Positions 30,375 through 38,271 of a stretch of DNA of 64,000 nt are shown here, piece after piece. A model generated the notes under the pieces. The model worked only from the letters and a program-made list of their open reading frames with translations. It did no database searches and had not been told where the DNA came from. Position 1 is the first letter of the stretch. Each line of letters starts with the position of its first letter. The translations under genes and the position numbers were made by a program. This DNA comes from Kitasatospora sp. SolWspMP-SS2h (GTDB taxonomy: Bacteria > Actinomycetota > Actinomycetes > Streptomycetales > Streptomycetaceae), in NCBI RefSeq assembly GCF_003259315.1, contig NZ_QLLT01000022.1, forward strand, positions 62,001 to 126,000, in the 5' to 3' direction.

Positions 30375-32534
30375 ATGGCGGGCACGGCGGCGGGCCGGCT
30401 GCCGGCCGAGGTCACCAGCTTCGTCGGCCGGGCCGCCGAACTCGACGCGCTGTCCGCCCTGCTGGCCCGGGCCCGGCTGGTCACGGTGACCGGCCCGGGC
30501 GGCGTCGGCAAGTCCCGCCTCGCGCTGCGCGCCGCCGCCCGGCTGGCCGACGGCTTCCCGGACGGCGCGCACCTCGCCGAGCTCGCCCCCGTGCGGGACC
30601 CGCGGCTGCTCGGCCACGCCGTGCTGGAGGCGCTGCACCTGACCGACCACACCGCCCGCCCGCCGCTGGACGTGCTGGTCGAGCAACTCTCCGACCGCCG
30701 GGCCCTGCTGGTGCTGGACGGCTGCGAGCACCTGGTCGACGCCTGCGCCGAGCTGGCGGGCGCCCTGCTGCGCGCCGCGCCCGGCCTGCGGGTGCTCGCC
30801 ACCTCCCGGCAGTCGCTGCGCGCCGCGGGCGAGCACCTGCTGCCGCTGGCCCCGCTGGCGTACGAGGCGGCGGCCGGCGGCGGGCCGGACCCGGAGGCGG
30901 TGCTGCTGTTCGCCGACCGCGCGGCGGCCGTCCGGCCGGGCTTCCGGCTGGAGGCCGGCAACCGGGCCGGGGTGGCCCTGCTCTGCCGCCGGCTGGACGG
31001 CATCCCGCTGGCCCTGGAACTGGCCGCCGGGCGGCTGCGCGCGCTCTCCGTCGAGCAGGTGGCGGCCCGGCTGGACGACCGCTTCCGGCTGCTCACCGGC
31101 GGTGCCCGGACGGCCCCGCCCCGGCACCGGACGCTGCGCACCGCGATCGGCTGGAGCCACGAACTCTGCACCATGCAGGAACGTTTACTCTGGGCCCGCC
31201 TCTCGGTCTTCGCCGCCGGCTTCGACCTGGACGCCGTCGAGTACGTCTGCGCCGGGCACGGCCTGGAGCCGGACGACGTGCTCGGGCTGGTCGACTCGCT
31301 GGTCGACAAGTCCGTCCTGGAACGCCTCGACGGCGACGGCGCCGTCCGCTTCCGGATGCTCGACACCCTGCGCGAGTACGGCGGGCACTGGCTGCGGGCC
31401 GGCGGCGACGGCCCCCGGCTGCGCCGCCGCCACCGCGACTGGTACCTCGGCGTCGCCACCTGGGGCGAGGTCGAGTGGTTCGGCCCCCGGCAGGCCGAGA
31501 CCGCCGACCGCACCCGGCTCGCCCACCCCAACCTGCGCGCCGCGCTGGAGTTCTCGCTCGCCGAACCCGGCGAGGAGCAGTTCGCCCTCGTGCTGGCCGG
31601 CACGCTCTGGTACTTCTGGGTCGGCACCGGCCACCTCGGCGAGGGCCGGCACTGGCTCGACCGGGCCCTCGCGCTCGCCCCCGAACCCACCGACGCCCGG
31701 GCCAAGGCGCTCTGGGTCACCGGCTACCTCGCCACCCTCCAGGGCGACCTGGACCGGGCCCGCCCCGCCCTGGAGGAGTGCCGCCGCCAGGCCCAGGACA
31801 CCGGCGACGACCGGGCGCTGGCCTACGCCGTCCACCGGCAGGGCTGCGCCGCCCTGATCGGCGACGACCCGGCCCGCGCCGCCGAGCTGTTCGAGGAGGC
31901 GCTCTGGCACTACGACACCCTCGGCGAGCTCAACTCCAACGTCCTGATGGCCAGGTTCGAACTCGCCCTCGCCCGGCTGTTCCAGGGCGACGAGGAGGGC
32001 GGCCGGGCCGGGATCGAACGGCTCCGGGAGACCTGCGAGGAGTACGGCGAGCAGTGGGCGTACGGCTACTGCCTGTACGCGGCGGCCTTCGCCCGGCGGC
32101 AGGCCGGCGACCTGCGGGCGGCCCGGACCCTGGCCCGCGAGTCGATGCGGCTGAACCACCTGTTCCGCGACCTGCTGGGGATCGTGCTGGCGATGGACCT
32201 GCTGGCCCTGCTGGCCACCGAGGGCGCGGACGCCGACCTGCGCGAGGCCCGGGTCCTCCAGGGCGCCGCGCACCGGCTCTGGCGGGCCGTCGGCACCCCG
32301 TTCTTCGGCTCCCGCTCCTTCAACGGCCCGCACCTGGAGTGCGAGCGGCGCGCCCGGGCGGGCCTCGGCGGCGAGGAGTACGCGGCGGCCTTCCGGCTCG
32401 GCTCCCGGCTCGGCCTGGACGCCGCCGTCCGCCGCGCCCTCGACCCGCCCGCGGCGGACGGCCCCGGGGAACGGGAAACGCCCCCCCGGTCCGAGGACCG
32501 GGGGGGCGCTACGCTCGCGGGTCAGCGCGAGTAG
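30375..32534 (+). CDS. STAND (NB-ARC-like) ATPase with TPR-like C-terminus; contains a TTA codon
   Basis: A 719-aa protein resembling the NB-ARC plus helical-repeat part of large LuxR/AfsR-type regulators, without any HTH domain. P-loop GPGGVGKSRLALRAAARLAD (about 40-60), Walker B ALLVLDGCEHLVDACAELAG, and RHRTLRTAIGWSHEL, typical of the STAND winged-helix region; helical repeats fill the C-terminal half (about 400-680). Leu271 is encoded by TTA (31185-31187), the rare codon read by the bldA tRNA in streptomycetes, so translation may be tied to development. The 3' end reads through the rpsD terminator hairpin and overlaps rpsD by 13 bp. ATG 30375 has a G-rich GGGGG site 4-8 nt upstream. Confidence 0.82.
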   Translation: MAGTAAGRLPAEVTSFVGRAAELDALSALLARARLVTVTGPGGVGKSRLALRAAARLADGFPDGAHLAELAPVRDPRLLGHAVLEALHLTDHTARPPLDVLVEQLSDRRALLVLDGCEHLVDACAELAGALLRAAPGLRVLATSRQSLRAAGEHLLPLAPLAYEAAAGGGPDPEAVLLFADRAAAVRPGFRLEAGNRAGVALLCRRLDGIPLALELAAGRLRALSVEQVAARLDDRFRLLTGGARTAPPRHRTLRTAIGWSHELCTMQERLLWARLSVFAAGFDLDAVEYVCAGHGLEPDDVLGLVDSLVDKSVLERLDGDGAVRFRMLDTLREYGGHWLRAGGDGPRLRRRHRDWYLGVATWGEVEWFGPRQAETADRTRLAHPNLRAALEFSLAEPGEEQFALVLAGTLWYFWVGTGHLGEGRHWLDRALALAPEPTDARAKALWVTGYLATLQGDLDRARPALEECRRQAQDTGDDRALAYAVHRQGCAALIGDDPARAAELFEEALWHYDTLGELNSNVLMARFELALARLFQGDEEGGRAGIERLRETCEEYGEQWAYGYCLYAAAFARRQAGDLRAARTLARESMRLNHLFRDLLGIVLAMDLLALLATEGADADLREARVLQGAAHRLWRAVGTPFFGSRSFNGPHLECERRARAGLGGEEYAAAFRLGSRLGLDAAVRRALDPPAADGPGERETPPRSEDRGGATLAGQRE
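32479..32508 (-). terminator. rpsD terminator
   Basis: A perfect 13-bp stem (32479-32491 with 32496-32508) and a 4-nt loop, 13 bp beyond the rpsD stop. It lies inside the convergent STAND gene's last codons. Confidence 0.8.
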
Positions 32535-33136
32535 TACTCGACGACGAGCTGCTCGTCGCAGACGACCGGAACCTCGCGGCGCTGCGGCGCGCGGTCCAGG
32601 CGGAAGGCCAGGGCCTTCAGGTTGACCTCGAGGTACTTCGGGGTCTGGCCCTCGCCGGCGTTGCCGCCCTCACGAGCCACCTGGAAGGGGACCTTCTCCT
32701 TGGACTTGTCCTTCACCGTGACGACGTAGCCCGGCTTCATCTGGAACGACGGCTTGTTGACCTTCGAGCCGTTGACCTCGATGTGACCGTGCACGACCAT
32801 CTGGCGGGCCTGGTAGATGGTGCGGGCGATGCCCGAACGCAGGACCAGGGAGTCGAGGCGGACCTCCAGCAGGGCGACGAGCGCCTCACCGGTCTTGCCC
32901 TCGACCTTCTTGGCGGCCTCGAAGGCACGCGCCATCTGCTTCTCGCTGAGGTCGTACTGCGCGCGCAGACGCTGCTTCTCGGTCAGACGGACCTTGTAGT
33001 CAGAGTTCTGCTTGCGGCCGCGGCCGTGCTGGCCGGGCGGGTACGGGCGGGCCTCGAAGTACTTGACGGACTTCGGGGTCAGCGGAACGCCGAGAGCACG
33101 GGCGATCTTGACCTTGGGGCGCTTCTGGTTCGCCAT
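32522..33136 (-). CDS. rpsD: 30S ribosomal protein S4
   Basis: A 204-aa S4, a primary 16S rRNA-binding protein. It has the actinobacterial C-less N-terminus (ANQKRPKVKIARALGVPLT), the QHGRGRKQNSDYKVRL region and the S4 RNA-binding domain LDSLVLRSGIARTIYQARQM followed by VVHGHIEVNGSKVNKPSF. ATG 33136 with AAAGGA upstream. It is transcribed alone, far from the main S13-S11-S4-rpoA cluster of other bacteria, as usual in streptomycetes. Confidence 0.97.
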   Translation of the reverse strand: MANQKRPKVKIARALGVPLTPKSVKYFEARPYPPGQHGRGRKQNSDYKVRLTEKQRLRAQYDLSEKQMARAFEAAKKVEGKTGEALVALLEVRLDSLVLRSGIARTIYQARQMVVHGHIEVNGSKVNKPSFQMKPGYVVTVKDKSKEKVPFQVAREGGNAGEGQTPKYLEVNLKALAFRLDRAPQRREVPVVCDEQLVVEYYSR

Positions 33137-33421
33137 GTTTCCTTTTCCTGTTCAGATACGGCTGTCACCAGGTGTTGACGGAGGACGCTTCTCGCGGCCC
33201 GGAGAAAAACCGCCCGCTGCCGGACGGTCAGCCGCTCTCCGCGACCGGGCACTATGTGCTTGCACACGGGGCACCCACGACCGGGAAGGGTGGTGGGAGG
33301 CCCGCGACACCGAAGGCCGGTGCACGCCGCTCCTGGGGGAACTCCCTCGCGGGAGGCCCCGGTTCGGTGCCCCGCTGGTGCGGCCGGTCGCTCCTCGCGG
33401 AACCCCGGGCCCGGGACACAC
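33137..33421 (-). promoter_or_regulatory. long rpsD 5' leader with candidate attenuator
   Basis: About 285 nt separate the likely transcription start from rpsD. On the minus strand the leader contains a 7-bp hairpin (arms 33222-33228 and 33209-33215, one G-U pair, 6-nt loop) followed directly by five T (33205-33209), an intrinsic-terminator layout rare in this genome, about 70 nt before the start codon. A second small hairpin, CTCCC-GGGAG, is at 33342-33355. Ribosomal protein autoregulation by S4 is possible but inferred. Confidence 0.45.
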
Positions 33422-33427
33422 CCCCCT

Positions 33428-33433
33428 ACTATA
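33428..33433 (-). promoter_or_regulatory. candidate -10 element of rpsD
   Basis: TATAGT on the minus strand (ACTATA on plus), 9 bp after the rarA stop codon. It is the best -10 hexamer in the interval; no good -35 is visible at 16-18 bp. Confidence 0.45.
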
Positions 33434-33441
33434 CGGGACGG

Positions 33442-34791
33442 TCACTCCCCCTTGAGCCGGGCCCTGGTCCACTCCGCGATGTCCGCGTACCGGGCCTCGC
33501 CGCCCCGCCTGGTCGGCCGGTAGTACTCCTTGCCGTGCACCTCGTCCGGCGCGTACTGCTGCGCGGCGATGCCCTCCGGCAGGTCGTGCGGGTACTGGTA
33601 CCCCTTGCCGTGCCCGAGCTTCTTCGCCCCGCCGTAGTGCGCGTCCCGCAGGTGCGCGGGCACCGCGCCGGCCAGGCCCTGCCGGACGTCGGCCAGGGCG
33701 GCGTCGATGGCCAGGTACGCGGCGTTCGACTTGGGCGCCAGGGCCAGCGCGATCGCCGCCTGGGAGAGGATGATCCGGGCCTCCGGGAAGCCGATCAGCG
33801 CGACCGCCTGGGCGGCGGCCACCGCGGTGGACAGCGCGGTCGGGTCGGCCAGGCCGACGTCCTCGCTGGCGGAGATCATCAGGCGGCGGGCGATGAAGCG
33901 CGGGTCCTCCCCGGCCTCGATCATCCGGGCCAGGTAGTGCAGGGTGGCGTCCACGTCGCTGCCCCGGATCGACTTGATCAGCGCGCTCGCCACGTCGTAG
34001 TGCTGGTCGCCGTCCCGGTCGTAGCGCACCGCGGCCTGGTTGACCGCCGTCTCGGTCGCCGCCAGGGTCAGCACCTTCCCGCCCTGCTCCAGCGCCGCCC
34101 CGGCCGCCGCCTCCAGCGTGGTCAGCGCCCGCCGGGCGTCGCCCCCGGCCAGCCGCACCAGGTGGTCCTCGGCCTCCGCGCTCAGCTCCACGCTGCCGCC
34201 CAGGCCCCGCTCGTCGGTGGTGGCGCGGCGCAGCAGGGTGCGGACGTCCTCGTCGGTGAGGGACTCCAGGGTGAGCAGCAGGCTCCGCGACAGCAGCGGG
34301 GAGATGACCGAGAAGTACGGGTTCTCGGTGGTCGCGGCGATCAGGGTGACCCAGCGGTTCTCCACGGCGGGCAGCAGCGAGTCCTGCTGGGCCTTGGAGA
34401 AGCGGTGGATCTCGTCCAGGAACAGCACCGTCTCCCGGCCGCTCATCCCGACCGCCCGCCGGGCGCCCTCGATCACCGCCCGGACCTCCTTGACGCCGTG
34501 CGTGATCGCCGAGAGCTCGACGAACCGGCCCTCCACCGCCTGGCTGATCACGTGCGCCAGCGTGGTCTTGCCGGTGCCGGGCGGCCCCCACAGGATCACC
34601 GAGCTGGTGGCCGCCGGGCCGCGCGACCCGGCGACCAGCCGGCGCAGCGGCGAGCCCTCCTTGAGCAGCTGCCGCTGCCCGGCCACCTCGTCCAGCGTCC
34701 GCGGCCGCATCCGCACCGCGAGCGGGGCGCGCCCCGGCTCGGCGCTCTGGCGTTCCTCGGCGGCATGGGTGAAAAGGTCGGGCTCGTCCAC
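33442..34791 (-). CDS. rarA: replication-associated recombination protein A (RarA/MgsA)
   Basis: A 449-aa AAA+ ATPase of the clamp-loader group acting at stalled forks. The [20 protein letters not shown] box precedes Walker [15 protein letters not shown]; Walker B is [38 protein letters not shown] is sensor 1; the C-terminal tetramerisation region has [22 protein letters not shown] and [22 protein letters not shown] 34791. It lies upstream of rpsD and downstream of a YciO-type gene. Confidence 0.95.
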   Translation of the reverse strand: MDEPDLFTHAAEERQSAEPGRAPLAVRMRPRTLDEVAGQRQLLKEGSPLRRLVAGSRGPAATSSVILWGPPGTGKTTLAHVISQAVEGRFVELSAITHGVKEVRAVIEGARRAVGMSGRETVLFLDEIHRFSKAQQDSLLPAVENRWVTLIAATTENPYFSVISPLLSRSLLLTLESLTDEDVRTLLRRATTDERGLGGSVELSAEAEDHLVRLAGGDARRALTTLEAAAGAALEQGGKVLTLAATETAVNQAAVRYDRDGDQHYDVASALIKSIRGSDVDATLHYLARMIEAGEDPRFIARRLMISASEDVGLADPTALSTAVAAAQAVALIGFPEARIILSQAAIALALAPKSNAAYLAIDAALADVRQGLAGAVPAHLRDAHYGGAKKLGHGKGYQYPHDLPEGIAAQQYAPDEVHGKEYYRPTRRGGEARYADIAEWTRARLKGE

Positions 34792-34843
34792 GCCCCGAGC
34801 CTATGCGACGGCTCCGACAGCGCGGGCCCGGTGCCGGGCCGGG

Positions 34844-35464
34844 CTACTCGAAGCGCTCCGGGTCCCCGGCCCCGTAGCGGACGATCTCCGGCACCCCGTC
34901 GGAGAAGTCGACGACCGTCGTCGGGACCGTCCCGCAGTCGCCGGAGTCGACCACCGCGTCCAGCACGTGGTCGAGGCGCTCCTTGATCTCCCAGCCCTGC
35001 GTCATCGGCTCCTCCTCGCCGGGCAGCAGCAGGGTGCTGGAGACCATGGGTTCGCCGAGTTCGGCGAGCAGCGCCTGGGTGACGGCGTGGTCGGGGATGC
35101 GGACGCCGACGGTCTTCTTCTTCGGGTGCAGCAGCCGGCGCGGCACCTCCCTGGTGGCGGGGAGGATGAAGGTGTAGCTGCCGGGCGTCGCCGCCTTGAC
35201 GGCGCGGAAGACGTTGTTGTCGAGCTGGGCGAACTTGCCCAGCTGGGCGAAGTCCTGGCACATCAGGGTGAAGTGGTGGCGGTCGTCGAGCCGCCGGATG
35301 GTGCGGATCCGGTCCAGGGCCTCCCGGTTGTCGAGGCGACAGCCGAGGGCGAAACAGGAGTCGGTGGGGTACGCGATGAGGGCGCCGTCCCGGAGGCTCG
35401 CCACCACGGTGCCGATGGTGCGCGGCTGGGGCGTCTCGGGGTGCACGTCGAAGTACTTCGCCAT
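34844..35464 (-). CDS. YciO/Sua5-family (L-threonylcarbamoyladenylate synthase-type) protein
   Basis: A 206-aa YrdC-fold protein. Family motifs are GALIAYPTDSCFALGCRLDN, IRRLDDRHHFTLMCQDFAQL, PGSYTFILPATREVPRRL and VGVRIPDHAVTQALL. The YciO branch is related to the TsaC/Sua5 enzymes of tRNA t6A synthesis, but many YciO proteins lack that role, so the activity is not certain. ATG 35464; 52 bp separate it from rarA and 9 bp from PPK2 upstream. Confidence 0.88.
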   Translation of the reverse strand: MAKYFDVHPETPQPRTIGTVVASLRDGALIAYPTDSCFALGCRLDNREALDRIRTIRRLDDRHHFTLMCQDFAQLGKFAQLDNNVFRAVKAATPGSYTFILPATREVPRRLLHPKKKTVGVRIPDHAVTQALLAELGEPMVSSTLLLPGEEEPMTQGWEIKERLDHVLDAVVDSGDCGTVPTTVVDFSDGVPEIVRYGAGDPERFE

Positions 35465-35473
35465 TGCTCGACC

Positions 35474-36439
35474 CTACTTCCCGGTCCGGGCCAGCACCGT
35501 CGCGGCGTGGTCGGGGACGTACTTCTGGAGGTCCCGCGGCGGACGGCGGTAGCCGCGCGGCTCGGGGCGCGGCGGCAGGGCCACGGCGGGCTCGACCACC
35601 TCGTGGTACGGGACGGTGGACAGCAGGTGGGCGATCATGTTGATCCGGGCGCGGCGCTTGTCGTCGCTCTCGACCACGTTCCAGGGTGACTCGGGGATGT
35701 CGGTGTAGACGAACATCTCGTCCTTGGCCCGCGAGTAGTCCTCCCACCGGGTGAGGGACTCGACGTCCATCGGGGAGAGCTTCCACTGCCGCATCGGGTC
35801 GTGGAGCCGGTCGCGGAAGCGGCGCTCCTGCTCGACGTCGCTGACCGAGAACCAGTACTTGCGCAGCAGGATGCCGGCCTCGACCAGCATCCGCTCGAAG
35901 GTGGGGCACTGGTGCAGGAACTGCCAGTACTCCTCGTCGGTGCAGAAGCCCATCACCTTCTCGACGCCCGCCCGGTTGTACCAGGAGCGGTCGAACAGCA
36001 CCATCTCGCCGGCCGCCGGGAGCTGTTCGACGTAGCGCTGGAAGTACCACTGGCCGCGCTGGCGCTCGGTGGGGGCGGGCAGGGCGACCACCCGGGCGAT
36101 CCGGGGGTTGAGGTACTCGGTGACGCGCTTGATCGCGCCGCCCTTGCCGGCCGCGTCCCGGCCCTCGAAGACGACCACCATCCGGACGCCCTCGCTGCGC
36201 ACCCACTCCTGGAGCATGACCAGTTCGCGCTGGAGGCGGAGCAGTTCGTCCTCGTAGAGCTTCCTGGGCATCCGCTCGGCCCGGCGGGGCTTCTTGTCCG
36301 CCTTGCCCGCCTTGCCCGCGCCGCCGGCCTTGCCCGGCGCCTTGTTGCCGGCCGCTTTGTTGCCCGCGCCGCCCGCCTTGCCGGTGCTGCTGCCCGCCTT
36401 GCCCGCCCTGCCCGCCTTGCCTGTACTGGGTGCCGCCAC
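35474..36439 (-). CDS. ppk2: polyphosphate kinase 2
   Basis: A 321-aa PPK2-family kinase transferring phosphate between polyphosphate and nucleotides. Walker A-like FEGRDAAGKGGAIKRV, lid-region FQRYVEQLP, Walker B VLFDRSWYNRAGVEKVMGFC, and QERRFRDRLHDPMRQWKLSP, then NMIAHLLSTVPY. Residues 1-50 are a Lys/Gly/Ala low-complexity tail of GKAGGAGNKA-type repeats not belonging to the catalytic domain. GTG 36439 has GGAGG 9-10 nt upstream, which supports including the tail. Divergent from a LysR gene. Confidence 0.93.
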   Translation of the reverse strand: MAAPSTGKAGRAGKAGSSTGKAGGAGNKAAGNKAPGKAGGAGKAGKADKKPRRAERMPRKLYEDELLRLQRELVMLQEWVRSEGVRMVVVFEGRDAAGKGGAIKRVTEYLNPRIARVVALPAPTERQRGQWYFQRYVEQLPAAGEMVLFDRSWYNRAGVEKVMGFCTDEEYWQFLHQCPTFERMLVEAGILLRKYWFSVSDVEQERRFRDRLHDPMRQWKLSPMDVESLTRWEDYSRAKDEMFVYTDIPESPWNVVESDDKRRARINMIAHLLSTVPYHEVVEPAVALPPRPEPRGYRRPPRDLQKYVPDHAATVLARTGK

Positions 36440-36530
36440 GGGTGTGCCCTCCGCTCACCGGGTCGCCGACGCTGACGATCCCTCAGGCTAAGGGCCGCCG
36501 GGCGCCGCCGCAGTTCGGGCGGCCCGCGGG

Positions 36531-36590
36531 CCCCTCCCCGGCGGGCGCCCCTCCCCGGCGGGCACCGGCGGTCCCCCGTGCCGCCGGTGC
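36531..36590. repeat. 17-bp tandem repeat and hairpin between ppk2 and the LysR gene
   Basis: Two 17-bp copies (36531-36547 and 36548-36564) with the core CCCCTCCCCGGCGGGC are followed by a perfect 10-bp inverted repeat, GCACCGGCGG (36562-36571) with CCGCCGGTGC (36581-36590). It sits in the 237-bp divergent intergenic region; whether it is a regulatory site or a transcript hairpin is unknown. Confidence 0.55.
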
Positions 36591-36676
36591 CGTGCGCGCC
36601 GGGGAAGGCCGGACCACTCTGCGGCACCCCCGGGGCCCGGGTCCAATGCCCCGGTCCATAACCTGGAGGCATGGAC

Positions 36677-37636
36677 GTGGACACCCGGATGCTGCGCTAC
36701 CTGACCGCGGTCGCCGAGGAGGGCCAGCTGACCGCGGCCGCGGCCCGGCTGGGGGTGAGCCAGCCGACGCTGACCAGGCAGGTCAGGGCGCTGGAGCGGC
36801 AGCTGGGGGTGGAGCTGTTCCGGCGCTCGCGGACCGGGGTGGCGCCGACCGCGGCGGGCGCGGAGCTGGTGGCGCGGGCCGCGGCGCTGCTGGCGGGCTG
36901 GGAGGGGGCGCTGCGGGCGACCAGACTGGCGGCGGCGGAGGCCGGCGGGGAGCTGCGGGTGGGCTTCGAGGGGTCGACGATCAACCTGCTGGGCCGGGCG
37001 GTGGTGAAGGACTTCACCCGCCGGATGCCGGGCTGGCGGGTGCGGCTGCGGCAGAACGACTGGTTCGACGAGTCCTCCGGCCTGGCCTCGGGCGAGCTGG
37101 ACCTGGCGCTGTGGCACGCCCCGGCGTCGATGGCCGAGCGGTACGCGCACGCGCCGCTGGGCACCGAGGAGCGCTGGGCGGTGCTGGCGGCCGACCACCG
37201 GCTGGCGGCCCGGACCGCGCTGGACGCGGCGGAGCTGTGGGACGAGCCGTTCGTGGCGATCCCGGAGCAGGCCGGGGTGTGGCGGGAGTACTGGCTGGGC
37301 GCGCCGGAGCGCGGCGGCCGGCCGGTGCGGATCGGGGCGGTGGCGCACAACGCGGACGAGTGGATGGCCGCGGTGGCCTGCGGGCAGGGGGTGGGGTTCG
37401 CGCCGCGCGCGGTGGGCCGCTGGGCGAGCCGCCCGGACGTGCGCTGCCTGCCGGTGCGCGGGCTGGGGCCGAGCCTGGTGGGGCTGTTCCGGGCGCCGGG
37501 GCGGGCGGAGACGCCGGCCATGGCGGCGTTCGCGGAGTCCTGCCGGCTGCACCTGGAGGTGCAGTTCCGGGCGACCGGTGGCGGCCGGTCGGCCCCGGCG
37601 GCGGGTGCTCAGACCTCGACGAACGGCGCGGGGTAG
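36677..37636 (+). CDS. LysR-family transcriptional regulator
   Basis: A 319-aa LysR. The N-terminal winged helix has MLRYLTAVAEEGQLTAAAAR and LGVSQPTLTRQVRALERQLG; the C-terminal effector domain begins near residue 90 (GELRVGFEGSTINLLGRAVV). The start is GTG 36677 rather than ATG 36671, because GGAGG ends only 1 nt before the ATG but 7 nt before the GTG. GGTCCAATG and GGTCCATAAC copies just upstream (36640-36662) could be part of its own operator. The gene end overlaps the convergent GNAT gene by 28 bp. Confidence 0.9.
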   Translation: MDTRMLRYLTAVAEEGQLTAAAARLGVSQPTLTRQVRALERQLGVELFRRSRTGVAPTAAGAELVARAAALLAGWEGALRATRLAAAEAGGELRVGFEGSTINLLGRAVVKDFTRRMPGWRVRLRQNDWFDESSGLASGELDLALWHAPASMAERYAHAPLGTEERWAVLAADHRLAARTALDAAELWDEPFVAIPEQAGVWREYWLGAPERGGRPVRIGAVAHNADEWMAAVACGQGVGFAPRAVGRWASRPDVRCLPVRGLGPSLVGLFRAPGRAETPAMAAFAESCRLHLEVQFRATGGGRSAPAAGAQTSTNGAG

Positions 37637-38115
37637 CGGCACGCCCCGTGCGGGACGCCGTCGGCGCCGGGCAGCGGCAGGGCCTGGAAGTACCCGTCGG
37701 GGACGTCGAAGGGCCCGGTGATGCGGTGCCCGGAGGCGGGCACGAAGCCGAACCGGCCGTAGTAGCCCGGGTCGCCGAGCACCACCACGACCCGCTCGCC
37801 GGCCTCGGCGGCGGCGGCCAGCGCGGCCCGCACCACGACGGTGCCGACACCCTTGCGCTGCCACTCGGGGGCGACCGCGACGGGCGCGAGGGCCAGGCCC
37901 CGGCCGTTGCCGATCCGCAGCCGGGTGAGCAGGGCGTGGCCGATGACGACCTCGCGCTCGTCCACCGCGACCAGGGACAGGGCGGGCAGCCAGGCGGCGT
38001 CGCGGCGCAGCGCGTCCACCAGGTCCGCCTCTTCGGGGCCAGGGAAGGCCGCCATGTGCACCCGCCGGGTCTCGGCGGTGTCGGTGGGGAGTTCAACTCT
38101 GGTGCGTACGGTCAT
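37609..38115 (-). CDS. GNAT-family N-acetyltransferase (YhbS-like)
   Basis: A 168-aa acetyltransferase. It has the acetyl-CoA loop APEWQRKGVGTVVVRAALA, VVVLGDPGYYGRFGFVPASG typical of the YhbS group, and a C-terminal YFQALPLPG segment. It overlaps the LysR gene tail by 28 bp in convergent orientation. The target is unknown. Confidence 0.88.
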   Translation of the reverse strand: MTVRTRVELPTDTAETRRVHMAAFPGPEEADLVDALRRDAAWLPALSLVAVDEREVVIGHALLTRLRIGNGRGLALAPVAVAPEWQRKGVGTVVVRAALAAAAEAGERVVVVLGDPGYYGRFGFVPASGHRITGPFDVPDGYFQALPLPGADGVPHGACRYPAPFVEV

Positions 38116-38233
38116 CCTTGATCCCTCGTGCGCCCTGCACCCCGTTGTGCAGCGGTCCGGCCCCGGGCGGTGGCAGCCTACTCCTGGTGGGCGCGCACCG
38201 GCCGGGGCCGGGACGAATCGTGATCTCCGTGAT

Positions 38234-38256
38234 GCCCCGTCAGAACGCGGCGGGGC
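38234..38256 (-). terminator. aspS terminator hairpin
   Basis: GCCCCG (38234-38239) with CGGGGC (38251-38256), 11-nt loop, 16 bp past the aspS stop. A second, looser 10-bp inverted repeat lies at 38157-38166 and 38202-38211. The 156-bp gap holds no gene. Confidence 0.45.
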
Positions 38257-38271
38257 GACCGGGGGCGGGGG

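Noticed and set aside
30375-32534. Assigning the STAND protein as an AfsR/SARP or LuxR regulator
   Set aside because: Neither an N-terminal SARP winged helix nor a C-terminal LuxR HTH is present.
33137-33441. T-box, SAM or other known riboswitch in the rpsD leader or upstream of alaS, hisS, aspS
   Set aside because: No T-box specifier or T-box sequence and no recognisable aptamer core was seen; the aspS and hisS genes begin inside upstream genes.
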